Positions 1 through 7,125 of a stretch of DNA of 27,367 nt are shown piece after piece; position 1 is the stretch's first letter, and every line of letters starts with the position of its first letter. Source of the stretch: a virus. Both the position numbers and the translations under genes were made by a program. Under the pieces are notes generated by a model. That model worked only from the letters and a program-made list of their open reading frames with translations. It ran no database searches and was not told the DNA's origin. The DNA lies in IMG/VR virus record IMGVR_UViG_3300037808_000735, positions 1 through 27,367 of that record; one strand, written 5' to 3'.

Positions 1-20
1 ATTAAAACAGAGAGATCATA

Positions 21-227
21 ATGAAGGTTAATCTAACACAAGAATATTATACTAGCCGAGTTCAGTTCGGAAATTATCACTCAATCACAACTCCATTTGC
101 ATCTGATACAGATAAAGCTGCAGGAAGAGAGTGGACACTTCCTGGAACGAAAAAACTTTTCCTTGCATCTGAGATTCAAACGTTTGCAACTAAACTCGGT
201 TACGGTGGTATATTTGAGAGTGTATGA
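21..227 (+). CDS. Small hypothetical protein upstream of topoisomerase
   Basis: A 68-residue ORF starts at an ATG preceded by a purine-rich AGAGAG ribosome-binding site. I do not recognise a family. The protein is soluble and mixed in composition, with no membrane segment or signal peptide. Its last codons overlap the ATG of the topoisomerase large subunit by 4 nt, so it is translationally coupled to that gene and probably belongs to the same operon. Sequence upstream of the window may contain the rest of the operon. Existence as a gene is likely from spacing and start signal; function unknown. Confidence 0.7.
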   Translation: MKVNLTQEYYTSRVQFGNYHSITTPFASDTDKAAGREWTLPGTKKLFLASEIQTFATKLGYGGIFESV

Positions 228-2047
228 AAGATAATCAAATTAAAGTGTTGAGTGATAGAGATCACGTACTATTGCGACCAGCGATGTATTTGGGATCGGT
301 TAACACTAAACTCCACGAAGACTTTTTTCTTGAGGATGATTCTATATCACATCAAGGTAAAGAGTATGTCCCTGCATTGGTTAAGATGTTTGGGGAGGTA
401 TTTGATAATGCTGTGGATGAAGCTATTCGTACCAACTTTGAATACGCTACGGATATCCGTGTAAAGATAACTTCTGATAGTATCACTATCAAGGATACTG
501 GAAGAGGTATACCAGTTGAATTAGAAGAATCTACAGGAGAATATGGTCCAGTATTAGCTTGGGGACAAATGAAAGCTGGTTCTAACTTTGAAGATGATGA
601 TACTAGAATGACAGCTGGTATGAATGGTGTTGGGGCGTCTGTTGTAAATATATTCTCAACCAAATTTAAAGGTGAAACTTCAGATGGTCAACAGAAATTA
701 GTTTACACCTCAAAAGATAATATGGATAGTAATTATGTAAAGGTTACTAATTCATCTCTCAATTACACTCAAGTTACATTCCATCCAGATTTTTCTAGAT
801 TGGAGTGTGATGTTATAGATGATGTAACGTTGAATGTTATGAAACAGAGAGTATTAATAGCATCTATTATGTTTCCTGATATCTCTTTCAGATTTAATAA
901 TAAAAAAATACATTCTAAGAGTCCTAAACATTTTATCAATTTATTTGGGAAAGGAGCAGACGTTTTAACTGGAGGGGATGGTAAGTGGTTTGTTGGTGTT
1001 ATTCCTAATGATAATGATGATTTCAGATTCTTCTCTTATGTTAACGCTCTACATATGAAGGATGGAGGAACTCATATTGATAATATTTCATATAATATAG
1101 TAAACCGTCTTAAAGATAAACTCATTAGAAAGCATAAAGGTATTAAACCAGGAGACATTAGAAATAAGATGCAATTAGTTGTATTCTTTAGAGATTTTCC
1201 TAAATTTGAAACAAACTCACAGACCAAAGAGAGTTTGAGTAACTCAGCATCATTCATTAGGGAGTATATGGGAGATGTTGATTGGGATAGTTTTGTATAT
1301 AAGTTAGCGAAGAATAAATTATTAATTGATCCTATCACAGAAGTGTTTAGAATTAAGGAAGAGTTTAAGAAAAGGCAAGAGCTTAAAAAATTAGATAAAG
1401 TCACTAAAAGGATTAAGTCAGAGAAATATTTTCCTGCTATTGGGGGAGTTGATAAGTTATATATCTGTGAAGGGACAAGTGCTCGAGTTGGTTTAATGAA
1501 AATACTCGGGAGGAGAGGAAATTCCTTTTATGAACTTAAAGGGGTACCGTTGAATGCAGTGAACGCGTCGCAACAAAAATTCACAGCAAATAAAGAGTTA
1601 TCAGAATTGTATAAAATTATTAATAATGTAGATTTTAATCGGATTGTGATTGCAACAGATGCTGATCTTGACGGTAATAAAATTACTGGTCTTTTGTTTG
1701 GATTCTTTATAACATACATGCCTGATGTAAGTGTATCAAGATTAAGAACTCCATTGATGGTCCTTAAAAAAGGAGATAAGGTTATTAAGTGGGCTTATGA
1801 TATGACAGAAATTAATTCATGGACTGAAGTAGATATGAAGGGTTGTGAAGCTTTTTACGTAAAAGGATTAGGATCTTGGAGAGCAGATCAATTAAGACAT
1901 GTTATTAATATTGATGGTCTAGATAATATGATTGATAATGTAATTTTTGATGATAACACTATTATCACTAGTTGGCTATCATCTAATACATCTGACATCA
2001 GAAAAGAATATGTATTAGCTAATGAATTTTCTATTGCTAAATTGTAA
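224..2047 (+). CDS. Type II DNA topoisomerase large (ATPase + TOPRIM) subunit, T4 gp39/gp60-like
   Basis: A 607-residue protein with the order expected of a GyrB/ParE-type subunit. The GHKL ATPase is at the N terminus: E58-V-F-D-N62 is the catalytic Glu/Mg-binding Asn motif, D91-T-G-R-G95 the second nucleotide loop, and a glycine-rich GMNGVGAS stretch near residue 130-137 forms the lid. A transducer domain follows. The TOPRIM domain has the catalytic Glu in CEGTSA (E416) and the metal-binding D479-A-D-L-D483. Most bacterial GyrB proteins have EGDSA at the first motif, so Asp to Thr is a small deviation. In T4 the ATPase and TOPRIM parts are separate genes (39 and 60); here they are one polypeptide, as in several T4 relatives. 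It lies 9 nt before the medium subunit. Expected role: ATP-driven strand passage and unlinking of replicating phage DNA. Confidence 0.93.
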   Translation: MKDNQIKVLSDRDHVLLRPAMYLGSVNTKLHEDFFLEDDSISHQGKEYVPALVKMFGEVFDNAVDEAIRTNFEYATDIRVKITSDSITIKDTGRGIPVELEESTGEYGPVLAWGQMKAGSNFEDDDTRMTAGMNGVGASVVNIFSTKFKGETSDGQQKLVYTSKDNMDSNYVKVTNSSLNYTQVTFHPDFSRLECDVIDDVTLNVMKQRVLIASIMFPDISFRFNNKKIHSKSPKHFINLFGKGADVLTGGDGKWFVGVIPNDNDDFRFFSYVNALHMKDGGTHIDNISYNIVNRLKDKLIRKHKGIKPGDIRNKMQLVVFFRDFPKFETNSQTKESLSNSASFIREYMGDVDWDSFVYKLAKNKLLIDPITEVFRIKEEFKKRQELKKLDKVTKRIKSEKYFPAIGGVDKLYICEGTSARVGLMKILGRRGNSFYELKGVPLNAVNASQQKFTANKELSELYKIINNVDFNRIVIATDADLDGNKITGLLFGFFITYMPDVSVSRLRTPLMVLKKGDKVIKWAYDMTEINSWTEVDMKGCEAFYVKGLGSWRADQLRHVINIDGLDNMIDNVIFDDNTIITSWLSSNTSDIRKEYVLANEFSIAKL

Positions 2048-2056
2048 AGGTATATT

Positions 2057-3373
2057 ATGACAACAACGACTGAATTCTTCTCAACTGATTATGTTGATTA
2101 TGCATCATATGACAATTTACGTAAAATCTGTAGTTATGTTGATGGATTAAAAAACACATCTCGGAAGATTATTGCTACAATCATTCGAAATAATATTAAT
2201 AAAGAACATAAAGTGTTACAGCTTGCTAGTAAGATGTCTGAGCAATATCAATACTTACACGGGGATGCAAGTGGTGTGATTGTTACATTAGCTCAACATC
2301 ACATCGGTTCAAATAATCTACCACTGTTAAAAGATGCAGGAGAATTTGGATCTCGTTTCGAGCCTATTGCAGCAGCTCCAAGATACATATTTACTCACAA
2401 GGAGAGTTATTTCAACTCTTTATTCAATGATGATGATTCACCTGTATTGAAACATCAAACATTTGAAGGAGAGGTTATTGAACCTATATTCTTTATACCA
2501 ACACTACCTCTTATATTAGTTAATGGATCTGAAGGTATATCACCTGGATTTGCTCAGAAAATACTTCCTCGGAAGGTAGATGGAATTAAGAAGTCTTTGA
2601 TTAATTTTATTAATGGAAAGAGTATCCGAGCCCAGAAACCACATTACAACGGCTTCAGAGGAACTATCTCTAAAGGGGATGGAGATAGTAAGTGGTTAAT
2701 TTCAGGGAGTATTAAGTTACTGTCTATGAATAAAGTAGAGATTACTGAATTACCTATTGGATATACTCTTAAATCATATGTTAACATTCTTAATGGTCTT
2801 GAAGATAGTAAAGTGTTAAAATCATTTGAAGATCGAAGTGACAATGATCAATTTAATTTTATTGTAGATTTCTCTAGAGGGGTTATCAGAGATCGAGATG
2901 AGGGTTTTATTCTCGATACGTTAAAATTGGTTAAGAAAGTGTCGGAGAACTTCACTACAATAGATCAAGATAATAAAATTAAAGTGTTTAATAATGATGT
3001 TGATCTGCTGAAAGCGTGGGTTGATATTAAACTTACATATACTTTGAAACGAAAAAAATATATGTTATCACAAATGCAACATGAAGGAGAACTGTTGACA
3101 TCGAGATATATCTTCATTAAATCTGTAATAGATGGAGATATAATAGTTACAAACACTAAAAAATGTGATATAATAAAACAAATTAAAAAAGTCAATGGGG
3201 TAATCGAGAAAGATGGGTTATATGATTACTTATTGAATATGCCGATTCACTCCCTAACAAAAGAGAAGGTTACTATGTTGAAAAGTAAAATTAAAGTGTT
3301 GATGGTTGATATAAAATCACTGAAACGTAAGACTGAACAAGAGTTGTATATGGAGGATCTGGATCAATTATGA
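2057..3373 (+). CDS. Type II DNA topoisomerase medium (cleavage) subunit, T4 gp52-like
   Basis: A 438-residue protein, close to the 442 of T4 gp52. It has the GyrA/ParC winged-helix breakage-reunion domain: the N-terminal segment with GLKNTSRKI, the QYLHGDASGV stretch, the PLLKDAGEFGSR motif, and the AAPRY motif whose Tyr110 is the expected DNA-cleaving residue. The C-terminal third is a lysine-rich coiled-coil-like arm, with no GyrA-type beta-pinwheel, as in gp52. It forms the active enzyme with the preceding gene product. Its stop overlaps the ATG of the RNase H gene by 4 nt, so the three are one transcription and translation unit. Confidence 0.93.
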   Translation: MTTTTEFFSTDYVDYASYDNLRKICSYVDGLKNTSRKIIATIIRNNINKEHKVLQLASKMSEQYQYLHGDASGVIVTLAQHHIGSNNLPLLKDAGEFGSRFEPIAAAPRYIFTHKESYFNSLFNDDDSPVLKHQTFEGEVIEPIFFIPTLPLILVNGSEGISPGFAQKILPRKVDGIKKSLINFINGKSIRAQKPHYNGFRGTISKGDGDSKWLISGSIKLLSMNKVEITELPIGYTLKSYVNILNGLEDSKVLKSFEDRSDNDQFNFIVDFSRGVIRDRDEGFILDTLKLVKKVSENFTTIDQDNKIKVFNNDVDLLKAWVDIKLTYTLKRKKYMLSQMQHEGELLTSRYIFIKSVIDGDIIVTNTKKCDIIKQIKKVNGVIEKDGLYDYLLNMPIHSLTKEKVTMLKSKIKVLMVDIKSLKRKTEQELYMEDLDQL

Positions 3374-4218
3374 GTACGTTAATGCTAGTTGATCAGAATC
3401 AGATTCTGCTTGGAGCTATATTTGCTACTACTAGAAAACAAGATGATGTTGATATAAGTCTCATTCGTCATGTGTTTTTTAGATCTATTATTGCATTAAA
3501 TAAAAAGTTTAAACCAGATGATATTGTGATATGTGGGGAGGGACGATCTTGGCGGAAGGATGTGTATCCTCATTACAAAGCTCATCGTAAGAAGGGTAGA
3601 GATAAATCACCTTATGATTTTGATAAGATATTTCCAATGATCAATCAAATTATAGATGAGATTAATGAGTTTATGCCGTGGAAAGCTGTTAGTCATAAAA
3701 GGGCAGAGGCTGATGATATTATAGGTCAGTTAGGGCGACGACATGCTATGAGTGGAGGTAAAGTTGTTATCGTAAGTTCAGATCATGATTTCAAACAGCT
3801 TCACGAGTTTGGGAATGTAGTGCAATGGAATCCAACTATGAAGAAGTTGGTTAGAGGGGAACCCGGATATCTGAAGACTCATATCATCAAAGGAGATTCA
3901 GGTGACGGTATCGAGAATATATTGACTGATGGAGGAACGCTTATAACCGAAGGGAAGAGACAGACTCCGATCAGAAAGATGTTCTTAGATGCGTGTATGG
4001 CTATGCATGAGGATGAGTTAATTGCTCATCCAGATTTATCAGAAAATTATCAACGGAATAGGGAATTGATTGATTTGAGTTACACTCCTCAAGATATTAA
4101 ATTAGATATCAATAAGATGTATGATGAATATGATGGACAAGGGGATCGGAAAAAAGTGTTTAACTATTTCATTAAGAATAAGTTGAAGAATTTAATGGGA
4201 GATATTAATAATGTGTGA
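3370..4218 (+). CDS. rnh: RNase H / 5'-3' flap exonuclease, T4 Rnh-like
   Basis: A 282-residue FEN-family (PIN-like) nuclease; T4 RNase H has 305. Visible metal-binding acidic residues: D8 in MLVDQ, the E113-A-D115-D116 cluster, D138 and D140 in SSDHDF, and D176/D179 in KGDSGDG at the start of the helix-hairpin-helix-type region. The segment around residues 60-75 rich in Arg/Lys (SWRKDVYPHYKAHRKK) fits the helical arch that binds single-stranded flaps. The family removes RNA primers from lagging-strand fragments, working with DNA ligase, which is also in this window. It overlaps the topoisomerase gene by 4 nt. Confidence 0.9.
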   Translation: MSTLMLVDQNQILLGAIFATTRKQDDVDISLIRHVFFRSIIALNKKFKPDDIVICGEGRSWRKDVYPHYKAHRKKGRDKSPYDFDKIFPMINQIIDEINEFMPWKAVSHKRAEADDIIGQLGRRHAMSGGKVVIVSSDHDFKQLHEFGNVVQWNPTMKKLVRGEPGYLKTHIIKGDSGDGIENILTDGGTLITEGKRQTPIRKMFLDACMAMHEDELIAHPDLSENYQRNRELIDLSYTPQDIKLDINKMYDEYDGQGDRKKVFNYFIKNKLKNLMGDINNV

Positions 4219-4224
4219 TTACCG

Positions 4225-4419
4225 ATGAATATGTACTCTCCTTGCTTAGAATGTTTATTCAAGCAACGTTATCAGTATGGGTTAATATATTGTACCCATC
4301 AGAATACAGATTCAATGAGAGTAGAGGTTAAGGTTGATGAGAAACATTGGCCTAACATGTACGATCAATATAATATAATTGAATGTCGAGAAGGTCGATA
4401 TTCTATAAAAAAGGATTAA
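4225..4419 (+). CDS. Small Cys-containing hypothetical protein
   Basis: A 64-residue ORF six bases after the RNase H stop and one base before the exonuclease gene. C7-x-x-C10 followed by C23-x-H25 could bind one zinc ion, and there is a further C54. No family recognised. The Shine-Dalgarno signal is weak; a second in-frame ATG lies two codons downstream and could be the true start. Its tight packing between two convincing genes is the main reason to accept it. Function unknown; a metal-stabilised small protein is the most I would infer. Confidence 0.65.
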   Translation: MNMYSPCLECLFKQRYQYGLIYCTHQNTDSMRVEVKVDEKHWPNMYDQYNIIECREGRYSIKKD

Positions 4420-4420
4420 T

Positions 4421-4987
4421 ATGAAAAGTTTTTTAATTATAGATTTCGAGACCTTAGATACTCGTCCATCAGCCGTTGTGTTATCTTTAGGAGCTTACTA
4501 CGTGGATCTAGATAAAGATTTACCTAGTTATCAAGATATCATTGATACTGGATATTACAAAACGTTTGATGTTGAGGAGCAAGTACAGGATGGTCGCACC
4601 ATCAGCAAAGATACATTAGATTGGTGGAAAGATGTTGGAGAAGAAGCTCAGCATATTCTTAAACCGTCAAATGATGATGTATCATATAAGAGTTTGATTC
4701 CATCACTTCGTGAATATATATCAGATTATTCTGATTTTTTTGTATTCGCTCGATCTCCGTCATTTGATTTTAGTATCATTGATGATATTATATACTCTCA
4801 AAAAGAAGAGGTATTGTACCCTCAGTGGATGCAGAGAGATACCCGTACTTGGATTGAATGTATGTCTGATTATAAGATTTATAACGGATTTAATATACCA
4901 GATCAAGGAGTTTCTATTATAAAACATCACGCTCTCCATGATATTGCTATAGATATTATTAGAATGAAAATGATAGTGGAGGCTTAA
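4421..4987 (+). CDS. DEDDh 3'-5' exonuclease, DexA/Rv2179c-like
   Basis: A 188-residue exonuclease of the DEDDh superfamily. ExoI is D8-F-E10 in LIIDFETLD; the ExoII Asp is in the SPSFDFSII stretch (around residue 113); ExoIII is H169-x-A-x-x-D174. The TISKDTLDWW segment after the first motif is typical of the phage and mycobacterial Rv2179c-like 3'-5' exoribonuclease family and of T4 DexA, which is somewhat longer (227 residues). Substrate may be RNA or DNA; sequence alone does not decide. It is followed two bases later by the next ORF and belongs to the same operon as the topoisomerase genes. Confidence 0.85.
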   Translation: MKSFLIIDFETLDTRPSAVVLSLGAYYVDLDKDLPSYQDIIDTGYYKTFDVEEQVQDGRTISKDTLDWWKDVGEEAQHILKPSNDDVSYKSLIPSLREYISDYSDFFVFARSPSFDFSIIDDIIYSQKEEVLYPQWMQRDTRTWIECMSDYKIYNGFNIPDQGVSIIKHHALHDIAIDIIRMKMIVEA

Positions 4988-4988
4988 T

Positions 4989-5300
4989 ATGGAAATTGAA
5001 AATATAACCAATCCTATTAACTATATCATCACTTATTGTTTAGATGAAGATAAAGAATCATGTGTTGAGTATGATATTGTAGTTGATGGAGAGATTTCTA
5101 ATAAACCAGCAATGGTATTTGAACATTTGGAATCCATCCCTTATATAGTGGAGATGCCTGACGGAACTATGATTAATCTTAAACAATTTAAATATGCTTA
5201 TATTGATACTGTTTCTAATGAGATTCCTAAACCTGATATTAATAATTCTACTTCTGGTGGTAATGTTGTAAATATATTTAGTAGATTGAAACCTGAATGA
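4989..5300 (+). CDS. Hypothetical protein, last gene of the replication operon
   Basis: A 103-residue acidic soluble protein starting one base after the exonuclease stop, with GGAGG about nine bases before its ATG. I do not recognise a family. The middle (PYIVEMPDGTMINLKQFKYA) looks like a small beta-barrel or OB-like strand pattern, but that is only an impression. The C terminus is a flexible Asn/Ser/Gly linker ending in NVVNIFSRLKPE, a short amphipathic tail of the sort used for partner binding. It is the final gene before a 300-base untranslated stretch. Confidence 0.75.
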   Translation: MEIENITNPINYIITYCLDEDKESCVEYDIVVDGEISNKPAMVFEHLESIPYIVEMPDGTMINLKQFKYAYIDTVSNEIPKPDINNSTSGGNVVNIFSRLKPE

Positions 5301-5566
5301 TACATTTACAACATTCCAATAACTTGTCTTGTGTAGAATACTTTCAGCTGATTGTGTAATTTTAATCCAGATATCATAACTTTCATTAATAAGCGTGTTT
5401 TTTGATTTGAGGTGGAAGTTAGGTATGAGAGTACAGTAACCTTAATAAACACGGTTATTTAAACATTTCTTGTATTTTGGGCACTTAAACCCCCTGTGTT
5501 TATGTGGTTTATATTTTAAGGGATATGTGTATATTTGCTGATTATTAAATTTTATTAAAATAACTG
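5301..5566. other. Intergenic stretch with a long inverted repeat, no gene seen
   Basis: No ORF with a start signal is visible. Two structured segments stand out. The arms at 5388-5400 and 5447-5459 are complementary over 12 of 13 positions (AATAA, a G-G mismatch, then CGTGTTT), enclosing about 46 nt that contain a weaker GTTA/TAAC pairing. A second hairpin pairs CTTAAACC at 5484-5491 with GGTTT...TTTAAG at 5516-5530. Neither ends in a clear U-tract after a GC-rich stem, so they are not textbook terminators. They could end the replication operon in another way or be a small RNA. The last 30 bases are an AT-rich lead-in to the promoter. Confidence 0.5.
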
Positions 5567-5594
5567 TTGACTTTTTTTTCAAATCCTGTATAAT
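5567..5594 (+). promoter_or_regulatory. Strong sigma70-type early promoter
   Basis: TTGACT (5567-5572), 16-nt spacer, TATAAT (5589-5594), with an AT-rich UP-like tract just upstream. About 60 bases from here are repeated almost identically at 9256-9322, including the untranslated leader and the AAGGAAA ribosome-binding site. It drives the block of small genes that follows. Confidence 0.88.
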
Positions 5595-5625
5595 AGACCT
5601 CACTGAAGCAAGAAAGGAAAGTAAT

Positions 5626-5715
5626 ATGAGTATAATTGAATTGATGTTTGTAGGGTTAGTTGCTGGACCTGTTATAGGTCGTTTAATTGAATTATGGGAG
5701 AATTATAATGTTTAA
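5626..5715 (+). CDS. 29-residue one-helix membrane peptide
   Basis: The first ORF after the early promoter, with AGGAAAG about eight bases before the ATG. The product is 29 residues: a hydrophobic stretch (ELMFVGLVAGPVIGRLIEL) of membrane-spanning length, then a short charged tail. Its stop overlaps the start of the next gene (ATGTTTAA). It resembles the many tiny single-helix peptides of early phage operons; two similar ones occur at 17184 and 17884. Function unknown; gene status rests on promoter, ribosome-binding site and overlap. Confidence 0.6.
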   Translation: MSIIELMFVGLVAGPVIGRLIELWENYNV

Positions 5716-5875
5716 AGTATTCACAATTGATGCGTATCATTCATGTATTGTTGATGTCGCTGATGATCTCAAATTAATGATTACCGAAGCAAGGGAGCTA
5801 TTTAAGATGGGGTTTCCTGATACAGAGGTAATGGTATTGGATCAGGATGATAATATATTATGGTCGGGGGGTTAG
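5708..5875 (+). CDS. Small acidic hypothetical protein
   Basis: A 55-residue protein. I chose the ATG at 5708 over an in-frame TTG at 5687 because GGGAG lies at proper distance before it and it overlaps the preceding stop. Sequence is acidic with a VFTIDAYH strand at the start, a central helix, and a TEVMVLDQDDNILWSG ending. That last segment is a common small phage beta-hairpin pattern, but I know no named family. It is followed directly by the next ATG. Confidence 0.7.
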   Translation: MFKVFTIDAYHSCIVDVADDLKLMITEARELFKMGFPDTEVMVLDQDDNILWSGG

Positions 5876-6151
5876 ATGGTTAAGCAAGATGGGTATAAGG
5901 GGTTGGGATTTAATCCTGCAATGAGTCTCAGAGAAGTAGCAGAGCAACTTCAATTTGAAGAAGGAGCTGAAAAACCTCTTACAATTCAACGAATTCTCGC
6001 TATTGAAAAGTCAGCGCTCGCTAAGTTATCTAAGAATCCTACATTAAAGAAGATGTTTGATACATATGTAACCGGAAATTCATCAGATGAGTATTTCGGT
6101 GAAGGTCAAGGGGCGGGTGGTAATATTAGACCAGATAAAACAATGATGTAG
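5876..6151 (+). CDS. Small protein with sigma-region-4-like helix-turn-helix
   Basis: A 91-residue protein starting immediately after the preceding TAG, with a GGGGGG ribosome-binding site. Residues 17-25 (SLREVAEQL) and 36-51 (TIQRILAIEKSALAKL) closely match the two helices of sigma70 region 4 (LREVAEELG ... RVRQIEKKALRKL), with a longer, acidic connecting loop between them. This part of a sigma factor contacts the -35 element. No other sigma regions are present. The tail is Gly/Asp rich and flexible. Inference: a DNA-binding or RNA-polymerase-binding regulator made early in infection. It could also be a plain HTH regulator that converged on the same sequence. Confidence 0.72.
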   Translation: MVKQDGYKGLGFNPAMSLREVAEQLQFEEGAEKPLTIQRILAIEKSALAKLSKNPTLKKMFDTYVTGNSSDEYFGEGQGAGGNIRPDKTMM

Positions 6152-6165
6152 ATTTGGAGATCAAC

Positions 6166-6381
6166 GTGTTTAAACGTGCAGAAATTGAAGGTGGATGGGA
6201 ATTCATCGATAAAACCCCTGCTGGTGGAATGACTTATTATGATCTAAATTTAGATCAAGTTGCAGTGGTTTATGACGACATCATCAAAGTGTTTAATAGG
6301 AAACGAAGATTACCTATTGAGCACTCGAATGGAAAATATCCTTGTGCTTATGATGTAGATGGTCAGGATTTTTTGCTTTGA
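6166..6381 (+). CDS. Small hypothetical protein
   Basis: A 71-residue protein if it starts at GTG 6166, which has GGAG six bases upstream; a TTG at 6154 would add four residues. Contains WEFIDKTPAGGMTYYDLNLDQVAVVYDD, a beta-strand-rich pattern, then a basic KVFNRKRR stretch. No family recognised and no membrane segment. It closes the operon begun at 5626; the next 190 bases have no convincing gene. Confidence 0.65.
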   Translation: MFKRAEIEGGWEFIDKTPAGGMTYYDLNLDQVAVVYDDIIKVFNRKRRLPIEHSNGKYPCAYDVDGQDFLL

Positions 6382-6440
6382 ATATTTGTAATATGAACTG
6401 GAGTTACTAATTGAAATTATATATAATAATCACCAGGAAG

Positions 6441-6473
6441 TCTTGATAGCAGATGGTAAATAGGTTATCAAGA
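6441..6473 (+). other. Hairpin followed by an A-tract
   Basis: TCTTGATA (6441-6448) pairs exactly with TATCAAGA (6466-6473), and the 3' side runs into an A8 tract. On the plus strand this is not a terminator, because A rather than T follows. It could be a processing or folding element in the leader of the downstream small ORF. Confidence 0.4.
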
Positions 6474-6484
6474 AAAAAAATGAA

Positions 6485-6556
6485 CAAAAGAGATAAATAA
6501 TAGTATAATATAGAAATATACAAAAGAGATAAATAATAGTATAATATAGAAATATA
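6485..6556 (+). repeat. Perfect 36-nt tandem duplication with promoter-like core
   Basis: Units 6485-6520 and 6521-6556 are identical. Each contains GATAAATAATAGTATAATATAG, so each carries a TATAAT-like element, and the second ends 16 bases before the ATG of the leader ORF. No good -35 element is seen. It may be a duplicated promoter or protein-binding site for the downstream leader. Confidence 0.8.
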
Positions 6557-6572
6557 CAAACAAAAGGATTTT

Positions 6573-6695
6573 ATGAAAACATTTACACAACCACTTAGAC
6601 AGGAACAAGATCACGGCACAATTACGCCCGTGTTCAGTCCTGCCATAGTATGTTGGTTAAATGGATCGAATTATAAGGGAGGGGTCCCTGAATGA
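6573..6695 (+). CDS. 40-residue ORF, possible leader peptide
   Basis: Starts at an ATG preceded by AAAAGGA at good distance. The product has 40 residues (N terminus MKTFTQPLRQ, C terminus YKGGVPE) and no recognised family. Its last codons and stop lie inside the 5' arm of a long hairpin (6677-6731) whose 3' arm can instead pair with the ribosome-binding site of the next gene. That geometry is typical of leader peptides in attenuators: whether a ribosome reaches the stop decides which hairpin forms. It could also be an ordinary small gene with a terminator after it. Confidence 0.55.
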   Translation: MKTFTQPLRQEQDHGTITPVFSPAIVCWLNGSNYKGGVPE

Positions 6696-6749
6696 AGTAG
6701 CTCAATACACTCATTCAAGAAGGACCCTCCCAGTATGAACTTGGAGGGT
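6677..6749 (+). promoter_or_regulatory. Mutually exclusive hairpins controlling the gene at 6756
   Basis: Segment 1 (6677-6687, GGGAGGGGTCC, plus TGAATGA 6689-6695) pairs with segment 2 (TCATTCA 6711-6717 and GGACCCTCCC 6722-6731). Segment 2 can alternatively pair, through ACCCTCC 6724-6730, with segment 3 (GGAGGGT 6743-6749). Segment 3 is both the 3' arm of a U-tract terminator and the Shine-Dalgarno of the next gene. So pairing 1-2 would leave the downstream gene on, and pairing 2-3 would turn it off. Complementarity is read directly; regulation is inferred. Confidence 0.65.
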
Positions 6750-6755
6750 TTTTTT
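6724..6755 (+). terminator. Rho-independent terminator or attenuator
   Basis: ACCCTCC (6724-6730), a 12-nt loop, GGAGGGT (6743-6749), and a run of seven T to 6755. The stem is seven base pairs and GC-rich for this genome. It ends directly at the ATG of the following ORF, which argues for conditional rather than constitutive termination. Confidence 0.75.
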
Positions 6756-6899
6756 ATGCAAACAATTAAACAAGAGAAAAAGAATGTGTCTCGTAATTTT
6801 GTTGCGAAACATTCAAGTGAATATAATCATTCTCGAGTCTTTCGAGATAGGAAGAATGATTATAAACGGAAGTCTAAACACGTAACAACTGTTTATTGA
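6756..6899 (+). CDS. Small basic phage protein
   Basis: A 47-residue, strongly basic protein whose ATG lies immediately after the terminator U-tract; its only ribosome-binding site, GGAGGG, is the 3' arm of that terminator. The core SRNFVAKHS...F-RDRK-DYKR--KH matches a very common pattern of short basic phage proteins (RNPVAK...FN...DRKK..KR..KH). These are widespread but, as far as I know, uncharacterised. The net charge suggests RNA or nucleoprotein binding. It lies just before the tRNA region. Confidence 0.65.
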   Translation: MQTIKQEKKNVSRNFVAKHSSEYNHSRVFRDRKNDYKRKSKHVTTVY

Positions 6900-6987
6900 T
6901 ATATAGGATACCTAGATCCATAAGCTAGGGTATTGTAGAGGGAACAAGTCTTTTAAGATGGTAACCAACACAATTGCATAGAGACAT

Positions 6988-7050
6988 GAGGAATTTTGTA
7001 TTCCTCGTTTCTTTAAGGGTATTCGTTAGAGTATCTTTAAAGAAATTTTT
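6988..7050 (+). terminator. Two tandem hairpins before the tRNA cluster, second with U-tract
   Basis: GAGGAAT (6988-6994) pairs with ATTCCTC (7000-7006) over a five-base loop. TTTCTTTAAG (7008-7017) pairs with CTTTAAAGAAA (7035-7045) with one bulge, followed by TTTTT (7046-7050). The second looks like a weak terminator. It ends exactly where tRNA-Asp begins, so it may equally be part of 5'-end processing of the tRNA transcript. Between 6900 and 6987 I see a further imperfect hairpin (ATACC..TAG / CTAG.GGTAT near 6907-6932) and no gene. Confidence 0.5.
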
Positions 7051-7125
7051 GCCTTGGTCGTATAATGGTTAGTACAGAAGATTGTCGATCTTCATATAGG
7101 GTTTCGATTACCCTCCAAGGCGCCA
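7051..7125 (+). tRNA. tRNA-Asp(GUC)
   Basis: Acceptor GCCTTGG pairs fully with CCAAGGC. The anticodon loop TTGTCGA gives GTC, and the T arm has the loop TTCGATT. GCCA is encoded at the 3' end. Standard cloverleaf; first tRNA of the cluster. Confidence 0.95.

Noticed and set aside
6573-6899. Translational bypass of T4 gene 60 type joining the 40-codon and 47-codon ORFs
   Set aside because: No matching take-off and landing codons, the downstream ORF has its own ribosome-binding site, and a terminator lies between; a regulatory leader explains it better.
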